A DNA stretch of 64,000 nucleotides from Caenorhabditis elegans (taxonomy: Eukaryota > Nematoda > Chromadorea > Rhabditida > Rhabditidae). Below are positions 24,781 through 37,800 of this stretch, piece by piece. Location: positions 6,076,001 to 6,140,000 of the forward strand of contig NC_003283.11 in NCBI RefSeq assembly GCF_000002985.6, read 5' to 3'. The translations under genes and the position numbers were made by a program. The first letter of the stretch is position 1. Each line of letters starts with the position of its first letter. The notes beneath the pieces were generated by a model. The model had not been told where the DNA came from. It saw only the letters and a program-made list of their open reading frames with translations, and ran no database searches.

Positions 24781-24821
24781 ATTGGTCCACGTCAGCGACT
24801 GGCCAATCGGCGGTCGCCACA
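24781..24821 (-). promoter_or_regulatory. ER-stress response elements upstream of crt-1
   Basis: ATTGGTCCACG at 24,781-24,791 is an exact match to ERSE-II (ATTGGNCCACG). Overlapping it, TGACGTGG on the minus strand (24,787-24,794) is the UPRE core recognised by XBP1/ATF6-type bZIP factors. At 24,803-24,821, CCAAT-N9-CCACA is one base away from a classical ERSE (CCAAT-N9-CCACG). The cluster lies about 270-310 bp upstream of the crt-1 start codon. Calreticulin genes are known targets of the unfolded-protein response. Binding here is inferred. Confidence 0.7.
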
Positions 24822-25615
24822 CATTGAGAATAGGCGGAGCGTGTCTGATGAGAGGCCACGTTGCGTGTCGGCCTCGCACTGCGAAGAGAGCGAGAGAGTG
24901 AGTGAGTTGAAGAGATGCAGACGGAGAGCATTTTGGGATAAGGAAATAATGCCCTTGCGGGTGGACAGCAGTCCAGCAGAGGGCTTTTTGATATTATCGC
25001 AATTGGGAATCTGATTGAAAAGAACAGAAACAGCTGAGATCAGTATTCTTTAAGGGGTTTAGAACTTTCCATGCTTATTTTGCACTAAATTTCTAGACTT
25101 TCGGATTTAAAAATTGGATCACACAGCCAGAATGTAGTAGAATGTATTTATCAACCAATTTCTGAATGAAACCAACGATAAAAACACATTATCGCGTTTA
25201 TGTGGACATGACGAATCGAAAAATCGCCCTTGACACAGTTATCCATTTTTTGCTTCGTTTTGCAAAACCAGTTTCACAAAAGACGCATGACAAAAATGAT
25301 GAACCATCGGAAAAAGATGGAAACTACATTTTAAACGACCGTTTGTGTAAATAAAACAATGAAAATGGCGAAAATGAGAGACAAGAAGACTGAAAAAGGC
25401 TGAAACGGATGAATAAAATTTGAATGGCGCTTTGGCGCCATCGTTTGGTGTTTGCGTAAATTGCGTACTCTGGAGAAAATTGTGGTTGACCGTATCACTC
25501 GTGAGCCAAAGCTGAAATTTGAGCATAATTGAATAAATGCACATATTTTTCAAAGTGGTGATATTTTTCTGGTGTTTCCTGGATTGTTTCTGAAATATCA
25601 TTTCCAGATTCGAAA
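24822..25615. other. Upstream region of crt-1; no gene seen
   Basis: 24,822-24,960 is GC-richer than its surroundings, with GAGAGCGAGAGAGTGAGTGA-type purine tracts typical of an active nematode promoter. From about 25,000 to 25,615 the sequence is AT-rich. Short open frames (for example 25,166-25,354 on + and 25,239-25,601 on -) have no splice structure or recognisable domain and are not called. Confidence 0.5.
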
Positions 25616-26736
25616 TTAGTACTGCTCATTATAAAAGTGGTGCTTCAATTCTCTTATCAAGTCCTGGTGGACTCCAGGAGTACAGCACTCGTTATCATCT
25701 AAATTATAAAATTGATAAATTCTATATGAAAACATAGTATGAAGAATAATGTGAATATTTTATTAGCTGGCCAGTACAAACGAGTTCCTCTTTACCAAAA
25801 GGTACATTGTAAACAATTCGGCATTGAGAACAAACAATAAGTGCATTTTCAAATATTTATTCGGTCCTGGTCAAGAGAAAGATCGGCGACGAGAAGTACC
25901 TCGTTAGCCACGCGTCATTTCCACAATTTTTTCACATTCGCATGCTACTCGGGCTCGGTTCACCTGAACATCTAGAATTATAATTTTTTCAGGAATATTT
26001 TTAGACCTCTGAACTCCAGGAAACTGCATTTCGAACAAAAAGTCTGACACGATCACAAGTTGACGTAATATAAGGAAAGGTGTAGAGCATTGCAAAATGA
26101 TTTCGATCTTGCCTGAAATTTATCACGAAATGATATTGTAATTTACCGTACTCCTTACTATAGCTTTAAATTATTCAAATGCCTACCTGCCTGCCTGGAA
26201 GCAAAACTTCAAGAGACCTACGTCTACTGTTAAGTTCAATGCAAGCCACACCTGCCTTCTAGGCACATAGGTAGGCACTTATCAATATTGAGGTAGTCCT
26301 ACTTCTCACAGTGTCTACAGTATGACATCGGCAAGAAATCGGTTTTTGATTATTTAAAAAATCTAACTAAATCCAAAAAATAAAATGAAACTTACACTGG
26401 TTTCTTGGTAATTTCTGGGCAAAACTCGTTGGTTGAGATTCCTGAATACTTTTGAAGCCTACTCAACTCGTAGTCCATATGCTTCATGTTTCTCTCAATA
26501 GTTGCATTGTTCCACACAAATACAGTTTCGATTTTGATCTCCCCGCCTGCACATTTTCCTTTTGTGATTCTAAACATATATATATTTCCAGATTCTGGCT
26601 ATTAGATTCACTCACACGTTATCTCTTTGCACAGGGGGTGGTGGCGGGACTAAAGCAGCGAACAAAGGGAAATTGGATAGAATTGGAGCAAAATCATTAA
26701 ACAATGGAGAACTTGGAATACTTGAGAATATCTTGA
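25616..26736 (-). CDS. Unrecognised spliced gene, Cys-containing protein (candidate, 5' end missing)
   Basis: Read from the right, exons 26,616-26,736, 26,396-26,569, 26,007-26,112 and 25,909-25,963 (or to a stop at 25,904) join in one frame through plausible GT...AG introns. The peptide runs through VPPPPPVQRDNV, ITKGKCAGGEIKIETVFVWN, QDRNHFAMLYTFPYITSTCD and VNRARVACECEKIVEMTR. A further exon, 25,616-25,698, starting in phase and reading DDNECCTPGVHQDLIREL to a stop, can be joined only if the intron 25,699-25,908 uses a weak GC donor. Otherwise the protein ends MTRG. No ATG is found in frame in the first exon, so a 5' exon, perhaps with a signal peptide, must lie further right. Regular cysteines suggest a secreted protein. 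I do not recognise the family. It could also be a decayed gene. Confidence 0.45.
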
Positions 26737-29735
26737 CTGAATGACAACAAGTAATCTAGAATAATTCATTGTTTATTTGAAGGTGAAATATCGTAAATGG
26801 AGAGATTATTTAAAATTGCCCATTCACAAGGGAAATCTTTGAAGGGGCCCGTAGGTTTGGGGTTCTCATGTTGAATATCCGATAGAAGACTGTTAGTTAT
26901 GATCTCTCCGAAAAATTTAGCTGCCCAAGTCAAGTTTCAGCAAAGTTATGACGTTTTGAAATTTCAGCTTTGAACACGTTAGTGCTTAAATGTCCAAATA
27001 AAATAGTAAAACGTTTCAAAACATTTTTGAAATTTTTTATTTGCAATTAATTTTTTATGGTGAAAAATTAGTCATAATAATTTTAGTTATAATAAAACCT
27101 ATAAAAATTTTGAAAGTAGACCTAAAACAATTTTCTACAATTTTTATATTTTCAACTGTTTGTATTCAAACATTCTGACAGTTCCTGTGGCAATGCTGGA
27201 AATAGCTCAAAAAGTCCAAATGTTGGCAATTTGCCAAAACTAACTTAAAATTTTGGAGTATTTTATTAGAATACTTTTCAAACTAAATCCACACTGGCAA
27301 TACTCCGTAGAAGGCATTGGCTTGAAGATTAGGCAGATCTATAATTAACCCACAATTTATTGAAACCATGAACCTACTTGATTAATATGAAAAGCTAAAA
27401 TCAGGAAATACAGTTGAAAAATGATAAGGAAATGCATACTGCTCGAAATATTTTGATATGTCAAGGGAGAATATCAAAAATGAAAATGAACATTAGAGGT
27501 AGTTCCCAAACTTTATATTATTTGCTAAAAGCACCGAAAAAAATTATATTGATTCCAAAAATAGATGCTTCTGTGGTCAAACATAACGCCGTGGGAAAAG
27601 AAGGAAGAGAACATGAAATCAAAGTTTTCAAATATGTGTTACTGCCTCCTTTAGCTATACATCCGTATTTTAACTTTGATATACTTTAAAACTCATGTTC
27701 ATTCAAAAAAATCGAATATCAGATACAGACAATTATAATAGAACATAGAAATATGAACTAAATGAAAACAATACTGTACTCACTTATTATAGTCTAAAAT
27801 GACAGGATAACGTAGTAAAACACACTAAAATTTTGTAGAAAAAGTAAAAAAATTTATAGTGAAAGCTTTGGTAAATTGCCAAGTTTCAAATACGAAAAAT
27901 TGAAACGTAAATTGAACATAAAAACATAATAATTAATTTCTAATTTTTTATTTTTTTCGTTAATAATTTCTTCCAATTTTTGACCTCTGAAGAGTGAAAA
28001 CATATGAAATTTAAAAGTGTGGTTGTAATAGGAAAGTTTATTTAGAGTACGGTATATCAAAGTTAAGAATAAAGATGTATAACTGAATGAGACCAATACC
28101 ACAGTTGTGAAAAATATACCAATTTACCAAAACTCTTTTTGCGATTCATATATTCTAGCTATGTTTCAAATATTTTTATTTGAAGATTGCAGTAGCTTAA
28201 ATCTGAAATGCTCAACATTTTCAAAACGTCCACATTTTTGGAACATTTGGCAATTTACCAAAAACTTCTACTGACAACTTTGAAAGATCTGATTTTTTTT
28301 GAGTTATTTTGTTTAGAAAAATTTTTCACTGGCGATACTCTGCCAACAGTTTTCAAATTGAAGATCATCTAAAATTCCATAAGGAATTTCACATCCTTTC
28401 AAAAAACCTATTTAAATAGTTTTGAGAAGTTTTAAATAATTTATTTTGCCAACAAACAAACTTGAGCAGAAATTAAAAGGAAAAAATTAAGAAAATATTA
28501 TTTTAAAAAAACGCATTACGGTTTGCCTCCGTGTAATTTCTAAATTACAAGTCCTAATGATGTCATAATTTATCCTCATTCCTAGTCTAGCTTTTCCAAT
28601 TGCCAAAACATCACTTTTATTTCTCGATTGTTCTCTACTAACATTGAAACATCGAATCCCGGATTATGCATTGTTGTGTCTGACCGAATTCATGACTAAT
28701 AATCATCGCATAACATATGATACGGAAAGCTTCAAGAACTTGTTCCTCTTCTCGAATTTAGATAATTGACTATTGAACGTCTGTCCTTTCAACGCAAGAC
28801 AAACACATGATTTTTTGATGATGTTAGTTTTAACAACATATTATTATTCAAAGCATTCATAGTACTTATACAAAAATACTTAAAATAATGTGTTCCAATT
28901 ATGCGGTTGGCAGGCAGGCATTCTTACAGACATACATGCCTACCATCAAAATCAAAATTGAAACTGAACTACAGAAGGCGTGTCTACCATCTTCTATTGC
29001 TCAAATATTTTTGGAAGAAGTTGTAATAGTTTTCAAGACAGTTTCAATCATTTTTTTCGTCAAATAAAAAGACACTTTATATGTATGTGCCATCTACGGT
29101 AGTAGCGAAAGCTGGGAAAGTTAGCTAAATGGAAACGTGTTTTCAATCTTCGGGAACGCTCTGAGCAACTTGCTAGAGTTTGCAAGAGTTGGTTTAGAAT
29201 TGGCTGAAGTATGTACGTAAAGTTACTAGTATTTTATTCAACTAAACAGTTTATTAAAACAATTTACAATACTGTATTCCTTTCCCAAGCAAATACAACC
29301 AAATCTCTATACATGGAAAGTTCACAGTTCATTCGAACTTTCTAGAGTTTCCCCTTCATCATCATCATCCCGCATCCCTCCCTCGAACAATTAGCTGTGT
29401 TGGTCAGTATGTCCGTCGTTTTCAGTCAAAATCCGACCGCTTCCTTTCAACGCAACTTTCACTCGTTCCGACTCGTACCAACACAACATTGCATAATTCT
29501 CCGTATGCCTGGGACGAATGGACGGATCGCCTCTGGTCACCCCCTCTTCGGACCGTCCGACCGATGACCCCTTTTGCGGGAGGGCGCGCGCGCAACGGGA
29601 AGCAGTGAAATCAAGAGAATTAGGTCAGTGAGAGGACGACTTTCATTTTCGAATTTCATACTTTCTCTCTTCCCACACACACACTTATACACCGGACTTT
29701 CTCTCTTTGAAAGCGCAACAAATCTGAAATTACAT
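26737..29735. other. AT-rich intergenic region between the candidate gene and the bZIP gene
   Basis: No exon with convincing splice sites and coding bias was found. Two stretches share short similar phrases (TTGGCAATTTGCCAAAA near 27,225 and TTGGCAATTTACCAAAA near 28,247, each followed by CACTGGCRATACTC), so they may be copies of an old dispersed repeat. GGCAGGCAGGCATTC near 28,911 and GCCTACCTGCCTGCCTGG near 26,179 are opposite-strand members of another short family. 29,340-29,700 is less AT-rich, with TCTCTCTTCCCACACACACA, and is a reasonable promoter and 5' UTR for the bZIP gene. Confidence 0.5.
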
Positions 29736-31398
29736 ATGGCTTCATGTCATGAACCATCTGCTTTTAAGAGCCTATGTGCTCATCCTTCAACTTTAACTGC
29801 AACATTTGACGTATCACCCTACTCTTCAGCTTTTCATCTTCCTATTCATCCAGCATTACTTTCAAATACACATTTACTACATCTCAATACCTATAATGTA
29901 AGTCTATGCAAGTAATAGTAAATCAGCATATACATACATACATTTGGTATTTCTAAATATTTTATGAAACTTTAGGCTATTTTATTTTCCAACTGATACA
30001 AACCTGCCAGAATAAATAAAAACATACCGTATTATCCCAATTAGACTAGAACCCCATTATTCCACTTTGGCAGCAAATATTTTGGTTCGTATTAAACATC
30101 AATAAGTAATTTATTAAGAAACAATAGGAAAAATAAACAAAATCTATATAGTCAGTTGCCAAATTTTTTTCTACATTAAATTTTGAAAATTGGCCTCCCA
30201 GATATAAAATATCAAATTCGAGGAAAAGGAAGTTTCATTAATAGCTGAAATACGGTATTAGGAATTTAAATGATACAAATTTTAGTCAAAATGAATAAAC
30301 ATGAACAGGTGAGGTATAAACTATTATATTTTCAGCCAACAACCTACGAATCAACTGAACGGCTCTTTGAGCAAAACAATAACAATAGTGAAAAGGCAGA
30401 GGTAAGTTGAGCCTCAGATTCTTGAACTATGATGTTACAAGCTTCTTTATTTTTCAGTCATGCTCATCGCGAGACAGTAGTCATGATTCATCATCCCCGA
30501 CATCAACTGGAGGAAGCAGTCGGGATAACGTCATTGTCAGAAATGAATTGAAACGGAAAAAGGTAAATCTAAAAAAAATCATACATACACATAACAATAG
30601 AGTTTCCCTGGTAGGCAGCAGGCGCACGGGGAACTTCAGGCGCACGGGGATGCCTGCAGCCAGTTCTGCATTTGGCGTGAACTCTGGTATTTTGGTATTT
30701 GGATAGTGAAAATTTGGTAGTTTCTCTTCTTAATTGATTTGCTGAAAGTCCAATTGAAAACTGAAAAGAGCCAGACAGACACTTCTGTGTAACATCTCCA
30801 AAAGTTATGTTTTTATTCACTCCCAAATTATGACTAAATCTAGAAGATGCCTTAAACATTATTCTTATTTTAAATTTTAAATAATTCTTAGTTCCCATCC
30901 CAGAAATATACCATTTTGAGTAAAAATTGAAACAAATTTATTTTCAGGATCAAGTGAAAGATGTAGCATATTGGGAACGACGACGAAAGAATAATGATGC
31001 TGCGAAACGAAGTCGTGATCAAAGAAGAATGAAAGAAGATGAAATGGCTCATAGAGCAACAAGTCTAGAACGTGAAAATATGTTGCTCCGTGTAGAATTA
31101 GATCAACTGAGAGCAGAAACTGATAAGCTAAGAGCACTGATTTTGACGACACCTACAACGTCTATTAGTGTAAGTTAATTGATATCCAATCAAAATATAA
31201 GTGGTTCTTCAAAATTCAAATTTCCAGATTCCAATTCCTCTACAATCTTTACCACTTCTCACTGCACAAACGGCTCCAGCTTCATCAGTGATAACTACAA
31301 GTCAGATGTATGCACCTCTTCCATTAAAAATTCCAAAGACTCCTTCACCATCTCTTCTTCGGAGTACAGTGCTAGTCAGCAACTCTTCTAAAACTTGA
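29736..31398 (+). CDS. atf-8: bZIP transcription factor, PAR/CES-2-like
   Basis: Five exons, 29,736-29,897, 30,336-30,401, 30,458-30,562, 30,948-31,169 and 31,228-31,398, give 241 residues. Exon 4 holds the whole bZIP domain: basic region YWERRRKNNDAAKRSRDQRR (N..AA.RSR signature of the PAR/CES-2/E4BP4 group), then heptad leucines through LERENMLLRVELDQLRAETD. Exon 3 is Ser-rich (SRDSSHDSSSPTSTGGSSRD). The N-terminus is His/Ser/Leu-rich without a known fold. The start was chosen at MASCHEP. An upstream in-frame ATG at 29,574 would add 54 residues of low-complexity sequence. The symbol rests on its position between crt-1 and ceh-49 and is less sure than the family. Confidence 0.8.
30600..30670. 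repeat. Short GC-rich inverted/direct repeat in a bZIP-gene intron
   Basis: Within intron 3 the phrase GGCGCACGGGGA occurs twice 22 bp apart, flanked by GTAGGCAGCAGGC on the left and GATGCCTGCAGCC on the right. The block is far GC-richer than the surrounding intron and looks like a small element or its remnant. Confidence 0.5.
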
Positions 31399-31827
31399 TC
31401 ATTTTTGAAATATTACTCTGAAATTATGCATTCATGTTTGTAATTATTGATTAGTTGAGCCAGTACTCGTAAAACTCGAAAAGATATCTGTGATTTGCAA
31501 AGCTAACCGATGTAATAAACGTTCATTCACATTTTTGTTCAAAAGGTTCTGCATTTAAAGTACAAAAAATTATGATTCAATAAGAAATTGTGACCGAAAA
31601 AACATATCAGAAAAAACTAAATTTGAACAGCCGCCGAAAAGACACCAAATGGACTAGGAAACCGGGACGTGGCCTAGCGTTCCGCGAGTTGTGTGGATTT
31701 ACGAATAATTTATTGCGTTCTCAATTTGAATGATTTTCCTTGTTTTCAGTTGTTTTTCCAATTGGTTTTTCATTTTTCTTGTTAAAATTAAATAAAAATA
31801 TTCACAAGAATCAAGATAAATTTTCAG
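31399..31827. other. Intergenic gap between bZIP gene and CWF19-like gene
   Basis: About 430 bp of AT-rich sequence with the likely bZIP 3' end (AATAAA within GATGTAATAAACG, about 31,515) and an ATTTTCAG acceptor at 31,820-31,827 directly before the next ATG, which suggests trans-splicing. Nothing else is seen. Confidence 0.6.
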
Positions 31828-34800
31828 ATGGCCACACAACAAGCGAAAATATTGTGTTGTGGTGATGTGAATGGAAATTTTGTAGAACTCATCAAGAAAA
31901 TATCAACAACCGAAAAAAAGGCATGTTTTATCGATTTTTGGGATTCATTCAATTATTTTTTTTTCTTTAGAATGGCCCATTCGATTCACTATTTTGTGTT
32001 GGCGAGTTTTTCGGCGACGATGACGATTCAAATGAGAAAGTTATCAATGGAAATATCGAATTTCCAATTCCAACCTACATTTTGGGTATGTTTAAATACA
32101 ATGTGAACTTCGAAAATTTGTCTGATTTTCCAGGTCCTGCAAATCCACGCTACAGCTATCTCTATCCCGAAGAGTCGATTGAATTCTCTTCAAATCTAAC
32201 ATATCTTGGGAAGAAAGGACTTTTAAATACTGCATCTGGATTACAAATTGCATATTTGAGTGGAGTTGAAGGATCCTCCAAAGATCTCAGTTGTTTCGAT
32301 AAAGCCGACGTCGAAGAACTATTAATCCCGTTAGGAACTCAAGTTGGATTCTCTGGGACCGACATTCTACTCACATCCGTTTGGCCAGCAGACATAGCAC
32401 GTCATTCACACAATCAACCATCTAAACCACAACCAGGATCTGTTTTATTATCAAAATTGGCTGCTCACTTGAAACCGCGATACCATTTTGCGGGTCTTGG
32501 AGTTCATTACGAAAGGCAGCCATATCGAAATCATCGTGTGCTTTTAGAACCAGCAAGGCATACAACACGTTTTATAGGTAAATTTTGTATTCAAAGGCTA
32601 ATAATTAATTATAATTATTTCAGGACTGGCTGCGATCGGGAATCCAGAGAAGCAAAAATGGCTTTATGCTTGTAATGTGAAACCAATGCGAAAAATGGAG
32701 AAAGAAGAGCTCACGGCGCAGCCACCGAATGCATCGGAATTCCCATATCGAGAATTGCTGGAAGAGATTGCTGCAAAGTGAGTTGCAACTTAAAAAAAAA
32801 AACTTTTTTTTTTCTATTTAAATTTCTATTTAAAAATTTTCTTTTTTTCAGAGAAACCCTCAGTAGAATGAACGGAAACGGACAACGACCCGAAGGTTCG
32901 CAATATCGATTTGAAATGGGAGGTGCTGAGGATGGAGCTGGAAATGGAAGAAAGAGACATAATGATGGAGGTGAGTATTTATTTAATTTAAGAAAAATTA
33001 CATATTACAATAAGATCATGGTTGTTCCAAAGACCAGTTAGGCTTCTTGCTTGATTCCTTCAAAAACTAGAACTCCGTGAATCGGCTTATTTTGAGAAGC
33101 CATGCTTTTCATGAATACTGTGTAGTCCTTGAGAGCTTCTTTATAGCGATTTACTGTTTCTTCATTCGAAAAGTCACTGATTCCGTAGGTTGGACTAAAA
33201 AAAGAATTGTTTTTAAAACTATCGCATTAACAGAAAAAAAAAAACATACGTTTGATTAGTCTGTTGGTAGGTTGTACGTCCCATTTGTTGCATTTGAGTA
33301 TTGCTAGCCAAGTTTGTAATTCCAAAGTCATTCTCATCGAGTGCATTTTTAATTGACGAAGCAACTAATCCCTCGATAATTTTCTTTGGTAAATCTGGCT
33401 CGGCGGTGATTGGACGTCCCAATCCGATTCCTTGGGTAGCACCATTTTCAATAGCTTCTACCATTGCTTTCACGGTACGGAAGCCACCGGTCAAGTAGAC
33501 AACGGTTTTCTTGAAAACTGGACGAATCTGAAATGGAAGCTCATTTAAATACTGATTTTAACCAGGAAAAATACCTTTTCGGCGAATTCTAAAAAGAAAG
33601 CTTCACGGTTACGAGTCGAATCACGCATATGATGGAAGGCGAGCTTCTCATAAGTTCCACCGGAAAGTTCTACGAAATCGAATCCTTTGTCTTCATAAAC
33701 CTGGCACATAACTTTTGCATCGTCAACAGTTGTTCCCTGCTCTTGGAACTCTACCGAGTTTGTCTTAATTCCCACCATAAATCCAGTTGATTCGGGAATT
33801 TCAGCTCGAATAGCGTCATAGATCTCAAGGATGATGCGTTGACGATTCTCAATTGAACCACCATACTGATCAGTTCTCTTATTGGTAGTTGGAGACGTGA
33901 ATTGAGCCAAAAGATAACCATGAGCTCCGTGAAGTTCAACTCCATCAAATCCAGTCTCGTAGGCAAACTTTGCAGCATAAACGAATCTATCAATGATTTG
34001 AGTCTTGATTTGCTCTGTGCTCAATGGAACAGGCTGTCCGAATGCAGTGAAACGCCGTTCACCACTCAACTTCACATCAGAAGCCGACCACGGATTCGGT
34101 TCTACTGTAATTGGAGTCTGACGGCCTCCGTGAGATAATTGAACAACGGCAAGAGCTCCGTCCTGCTTCATGTTTTTTGCCCACTGAGTGAACAGAGCTC
34201 TACGTTCTTCTCCATCTCCTTCTTTGAAAATTATGGCATTTCCAGCAGATTCCAAATTAGTCTAAAATTATATAGAACGTATTATTTTTCTAAACTCTTC
34301 AGTGACTTACCGGGTCGACAAGAACATTTCCAGTCAGAATAGTACCAAACTTTCCGTGTCCCCATTTATCGTACAAGTTCAAGATGAAGTTTGTAGGAAG
34401 ACCATGCTTCTTTGGATTTTCCGGATCATAAGTGGACACTCGTTCGGTTAGTGCAGCTTTCAAAAACCGATTTTGAGCAGTTTTCCCATTTCGGAAATTG
34501 AGTTGCTCTCCAAGAATTTTAGAAGAGACAGTTAAATTATCACAGAAGCGACTGGCAGCCATTTTTCGAAGAAATGAAAGAACAAAATGTTACTTTTATA
34601 GCAGTGTACACGCAGGTCAAATATAGTGCGTTTTCTGATCGGCTAGGTTGTTGGGCAAACAAGAGTATGCACACCTTATGAAAAGACGCAGAGGCAGAAA
34701 GAAAGTGTCTAACCAAAAAGATGACAACGTTTGCTGTTCTATTGTGGTCTCACTGGTCGAGTGATGACAATTGTGCACCTGGTTGCCTGAGAAACGAAGA

Positions 34801-37800
34801 AAGATCTGTGATCTTATGATTTTATGGCTATTTCGAAAGTAGAATCTGAATTGCATTTTGTGCCCAGTCACAAAGTGGAGACGCCGAAGTATTATATTTC
34901 TTCTTTCTAACAAGCCGATTAGAATTGGTTATGATACACGTCGCTGAATAAGTTTTCTAAGAGGCAAAGATAGCATTACGAGAAAGTTTTATAAAAAGTT
35001 TAAAACACCTAGATTATGTAAAATAGGTTAAATGTTACGGGAACACAACATGCTGAGAATGCGTATTGGGCAACATATTTGACGCGCAAAATATTTCGTA
35101 ACGAAAACTACAGTAATACTTTTATTGACTACTGTAGTCGATTTACATACTCGAATTTCGAAATGAATTTCTAATCGAAAGCGAATTATTTTTTAAATTA
35201 TTTTAGTTTTCGCTACGAGATATTTTGCGCGTCAAATATGTTACCCAGTACGCATTCTCAGAACTTTGCGTTTCTGTAATACCAAGTGCAAATACAGTAT
35301 TTAGTTGAATGCAATTATTGCTTTCGGTATTTTTCCTTCACTAATATCGAGTGCTGCTTGTTTCACATGTAAGCCCAATGCTTCAGAAAATCTTTGAACG
35401 GTGTGCTCATCGCTGAAGTCGGTGATTAGATGCATTATACTGAAAATGATTAACTTTCCAAAGTATCAAAAACTACTTTGGATCATACTTTCCGCCTGCT
35501 TTTTCCATATTCGTACGCCCCATTTGATCCATTTGTGTGCCACTTGCCATTACTGTTGTTGCAATATCATTTGGATTGAATGAGTCTTGAACTGCTGAAA
35601 TGGCTTTTCCTTCTAGAATCTTCTTTGGCAGATCTGGCTCCGCTGTAATTGGGCGCCCGAGACCAATTCCTTGAGTTGCATTACAGGAGATTGCGTTGAT
35701 CATAGCAGAAACTGTTCGGAAACCTCCAGTCAAATATACCACCGTTTTATTGAAAACTGGGCGAATCTGAAACCGTTACAATCAATTTAATTTGATTGAT
35801 TGTGAAAATGGATGACTTGGCAGGGATCCTAATTCGATTAAAATTTGGAAAGTACGAATGTATAAACTTTGACTACGTGTTTTCAAAAACCTTTTCTTAC
35901 ATGATTTTTTGAAATATTGTTAGTATATAAATAAATAATTACCTGTTCGGCAAATTCAGCAAAAAATGCCTCTCTCTTCTTAGTCGACTCTCGATCCCAG
36001 GTCCAGTTGAGCTTCTCAAATGTTCCTCCAGTTAGCTCCACAAAGTCAACTCCTTTGTCCTCATATACTTGACACATAATTTTAGCATCTTCCAAAGTAA
36101 GTCCTTCTGATTGAAATTCCACTGAGTTTGTTTTAATTCCCACCAAAAAACCAGTTGATGCCGGAATTTCAGCTCGAATAGCATCATAAACCTCGATAAC
36201 GATTCTCTGACGGTTTTCCAGCGAGCCTCCATACTTGTCAGTTCTCTTGTTAGTTGTTGGAGATGTGAATTGAGAAAGCAAATATCCATTGGCTCCGTGT
36301 ATTTCGATTCCATCGAATCCACATTCATATGCAAATTTGGCAGCATAAACGAATCGATCTACCACTTCTGTTTTAATTTGCTCAATTGACAAGGGTTTCG
36401 GCTTTCCATACGTTGTCATACGTGTAGCCGATACAAGTTGAACATCAGAAGCTGACCAAGGAGTAGGATTCACGAACTCTGGGGTCTGTCTTCCAGCATG
36501 AGATAGCTGAATTACGGCAAGAGCACCATCTTGTTTCATTAGCTTAGCCCAGTAAGTGAACAGAGCTCGACGCTCATGACAATCTCCTTCCTTGAAGATT
36601 ATAGCATTTCCAGCAGCTTCCAAATTAGTCTGAAAAGGTCAGTATTGAAATGAATGGATTTTTTTGTTGAAAAAACTTACTGGGTCCACTAGAACATTCG
36701 AAGTTAAGATCATTCCGAAATTTCCATTTCCCCATTTATCATAAATATTAAGAATAGTATCAGTTGGAAGACCGTGCCTTTTTGGCTCATTTGGATAATA
36801 ATTGGATTGAATCTCGGTGAGGGCAGATTTCAAAAATCGATTATTAGTTTCTCGACCATTTCGAAATTTCAAATGTTCTCCAAGAACATCTGGGGAAACG
36901 ATTTCAGCATGTGGGAAACGACGAAGAGACATTTTGGTTCTTTGTGTCGACGAAATGATTGTTGTATTTATACTCTTGGCCACATTCTAACTACAATGCA
37001 TGTTTGACCTTATCTCTTGGTAATCGTTGTGTTTTTGGGTACTCTCTCTTTTCCACCACATGAAAATTTGTTGTTCTTTGATTAAAATGCGACCTTTTTC
37101 TGTATTTTACGGCCTAGTAATTTTGTTTTTTAAACCTGAAAATGAAAGTAGTATTAAAATGAACACATTTGAATTAAAAGTTAAACATTTAGTGCGTAGG
37201 GATAGAAAAGGATAAGTACCTGTTTTTGTTACGAAAACAACTGAAAAAAGGAAGTATAGAAGATCATAAAACATTCTTCGCCTAGTTAAAATACATTGTA
37301 AGAATATAATGAAATTTTGGAAAAAAATAATCCAAAAAATATTTCAAAGGCTTTTATCGCCAATTGTACCGAAACAAAAAGTTTTAAAAATTTTTTAAAT
37401 AATTATATTTAAAAAAAAATGCAGACATCTATTACGGGAACACAAACTTGTAAGAATGCGTATTGCACAACATATTTGACGCGCAAATATCTCGTAGCGA
37501 AAACTACAGTAATTCTTTAAATGACTACTGTAAGTCATTTAACGGGCTCGATTTTTGAAATAAATTAAAACAATCTATTTATCGATACAATATTGAAATT
37601 AGGCAAAAAATGAGAAAATAATACGAAGAAACGAAGGAAAATAACTGATCGCTTATCGAACCCGTAAATCGACCGAAACGCTACAGTAGTCAGTTAAAGA
37701 ATTACTGTAGTCTTCGCTATGAGTTATTTTGCGCGTCAAATCTGTTGCACAATACGCATTCTCACAATTTTGTGTTCCGTAATATGCACATTCTTCAAAA

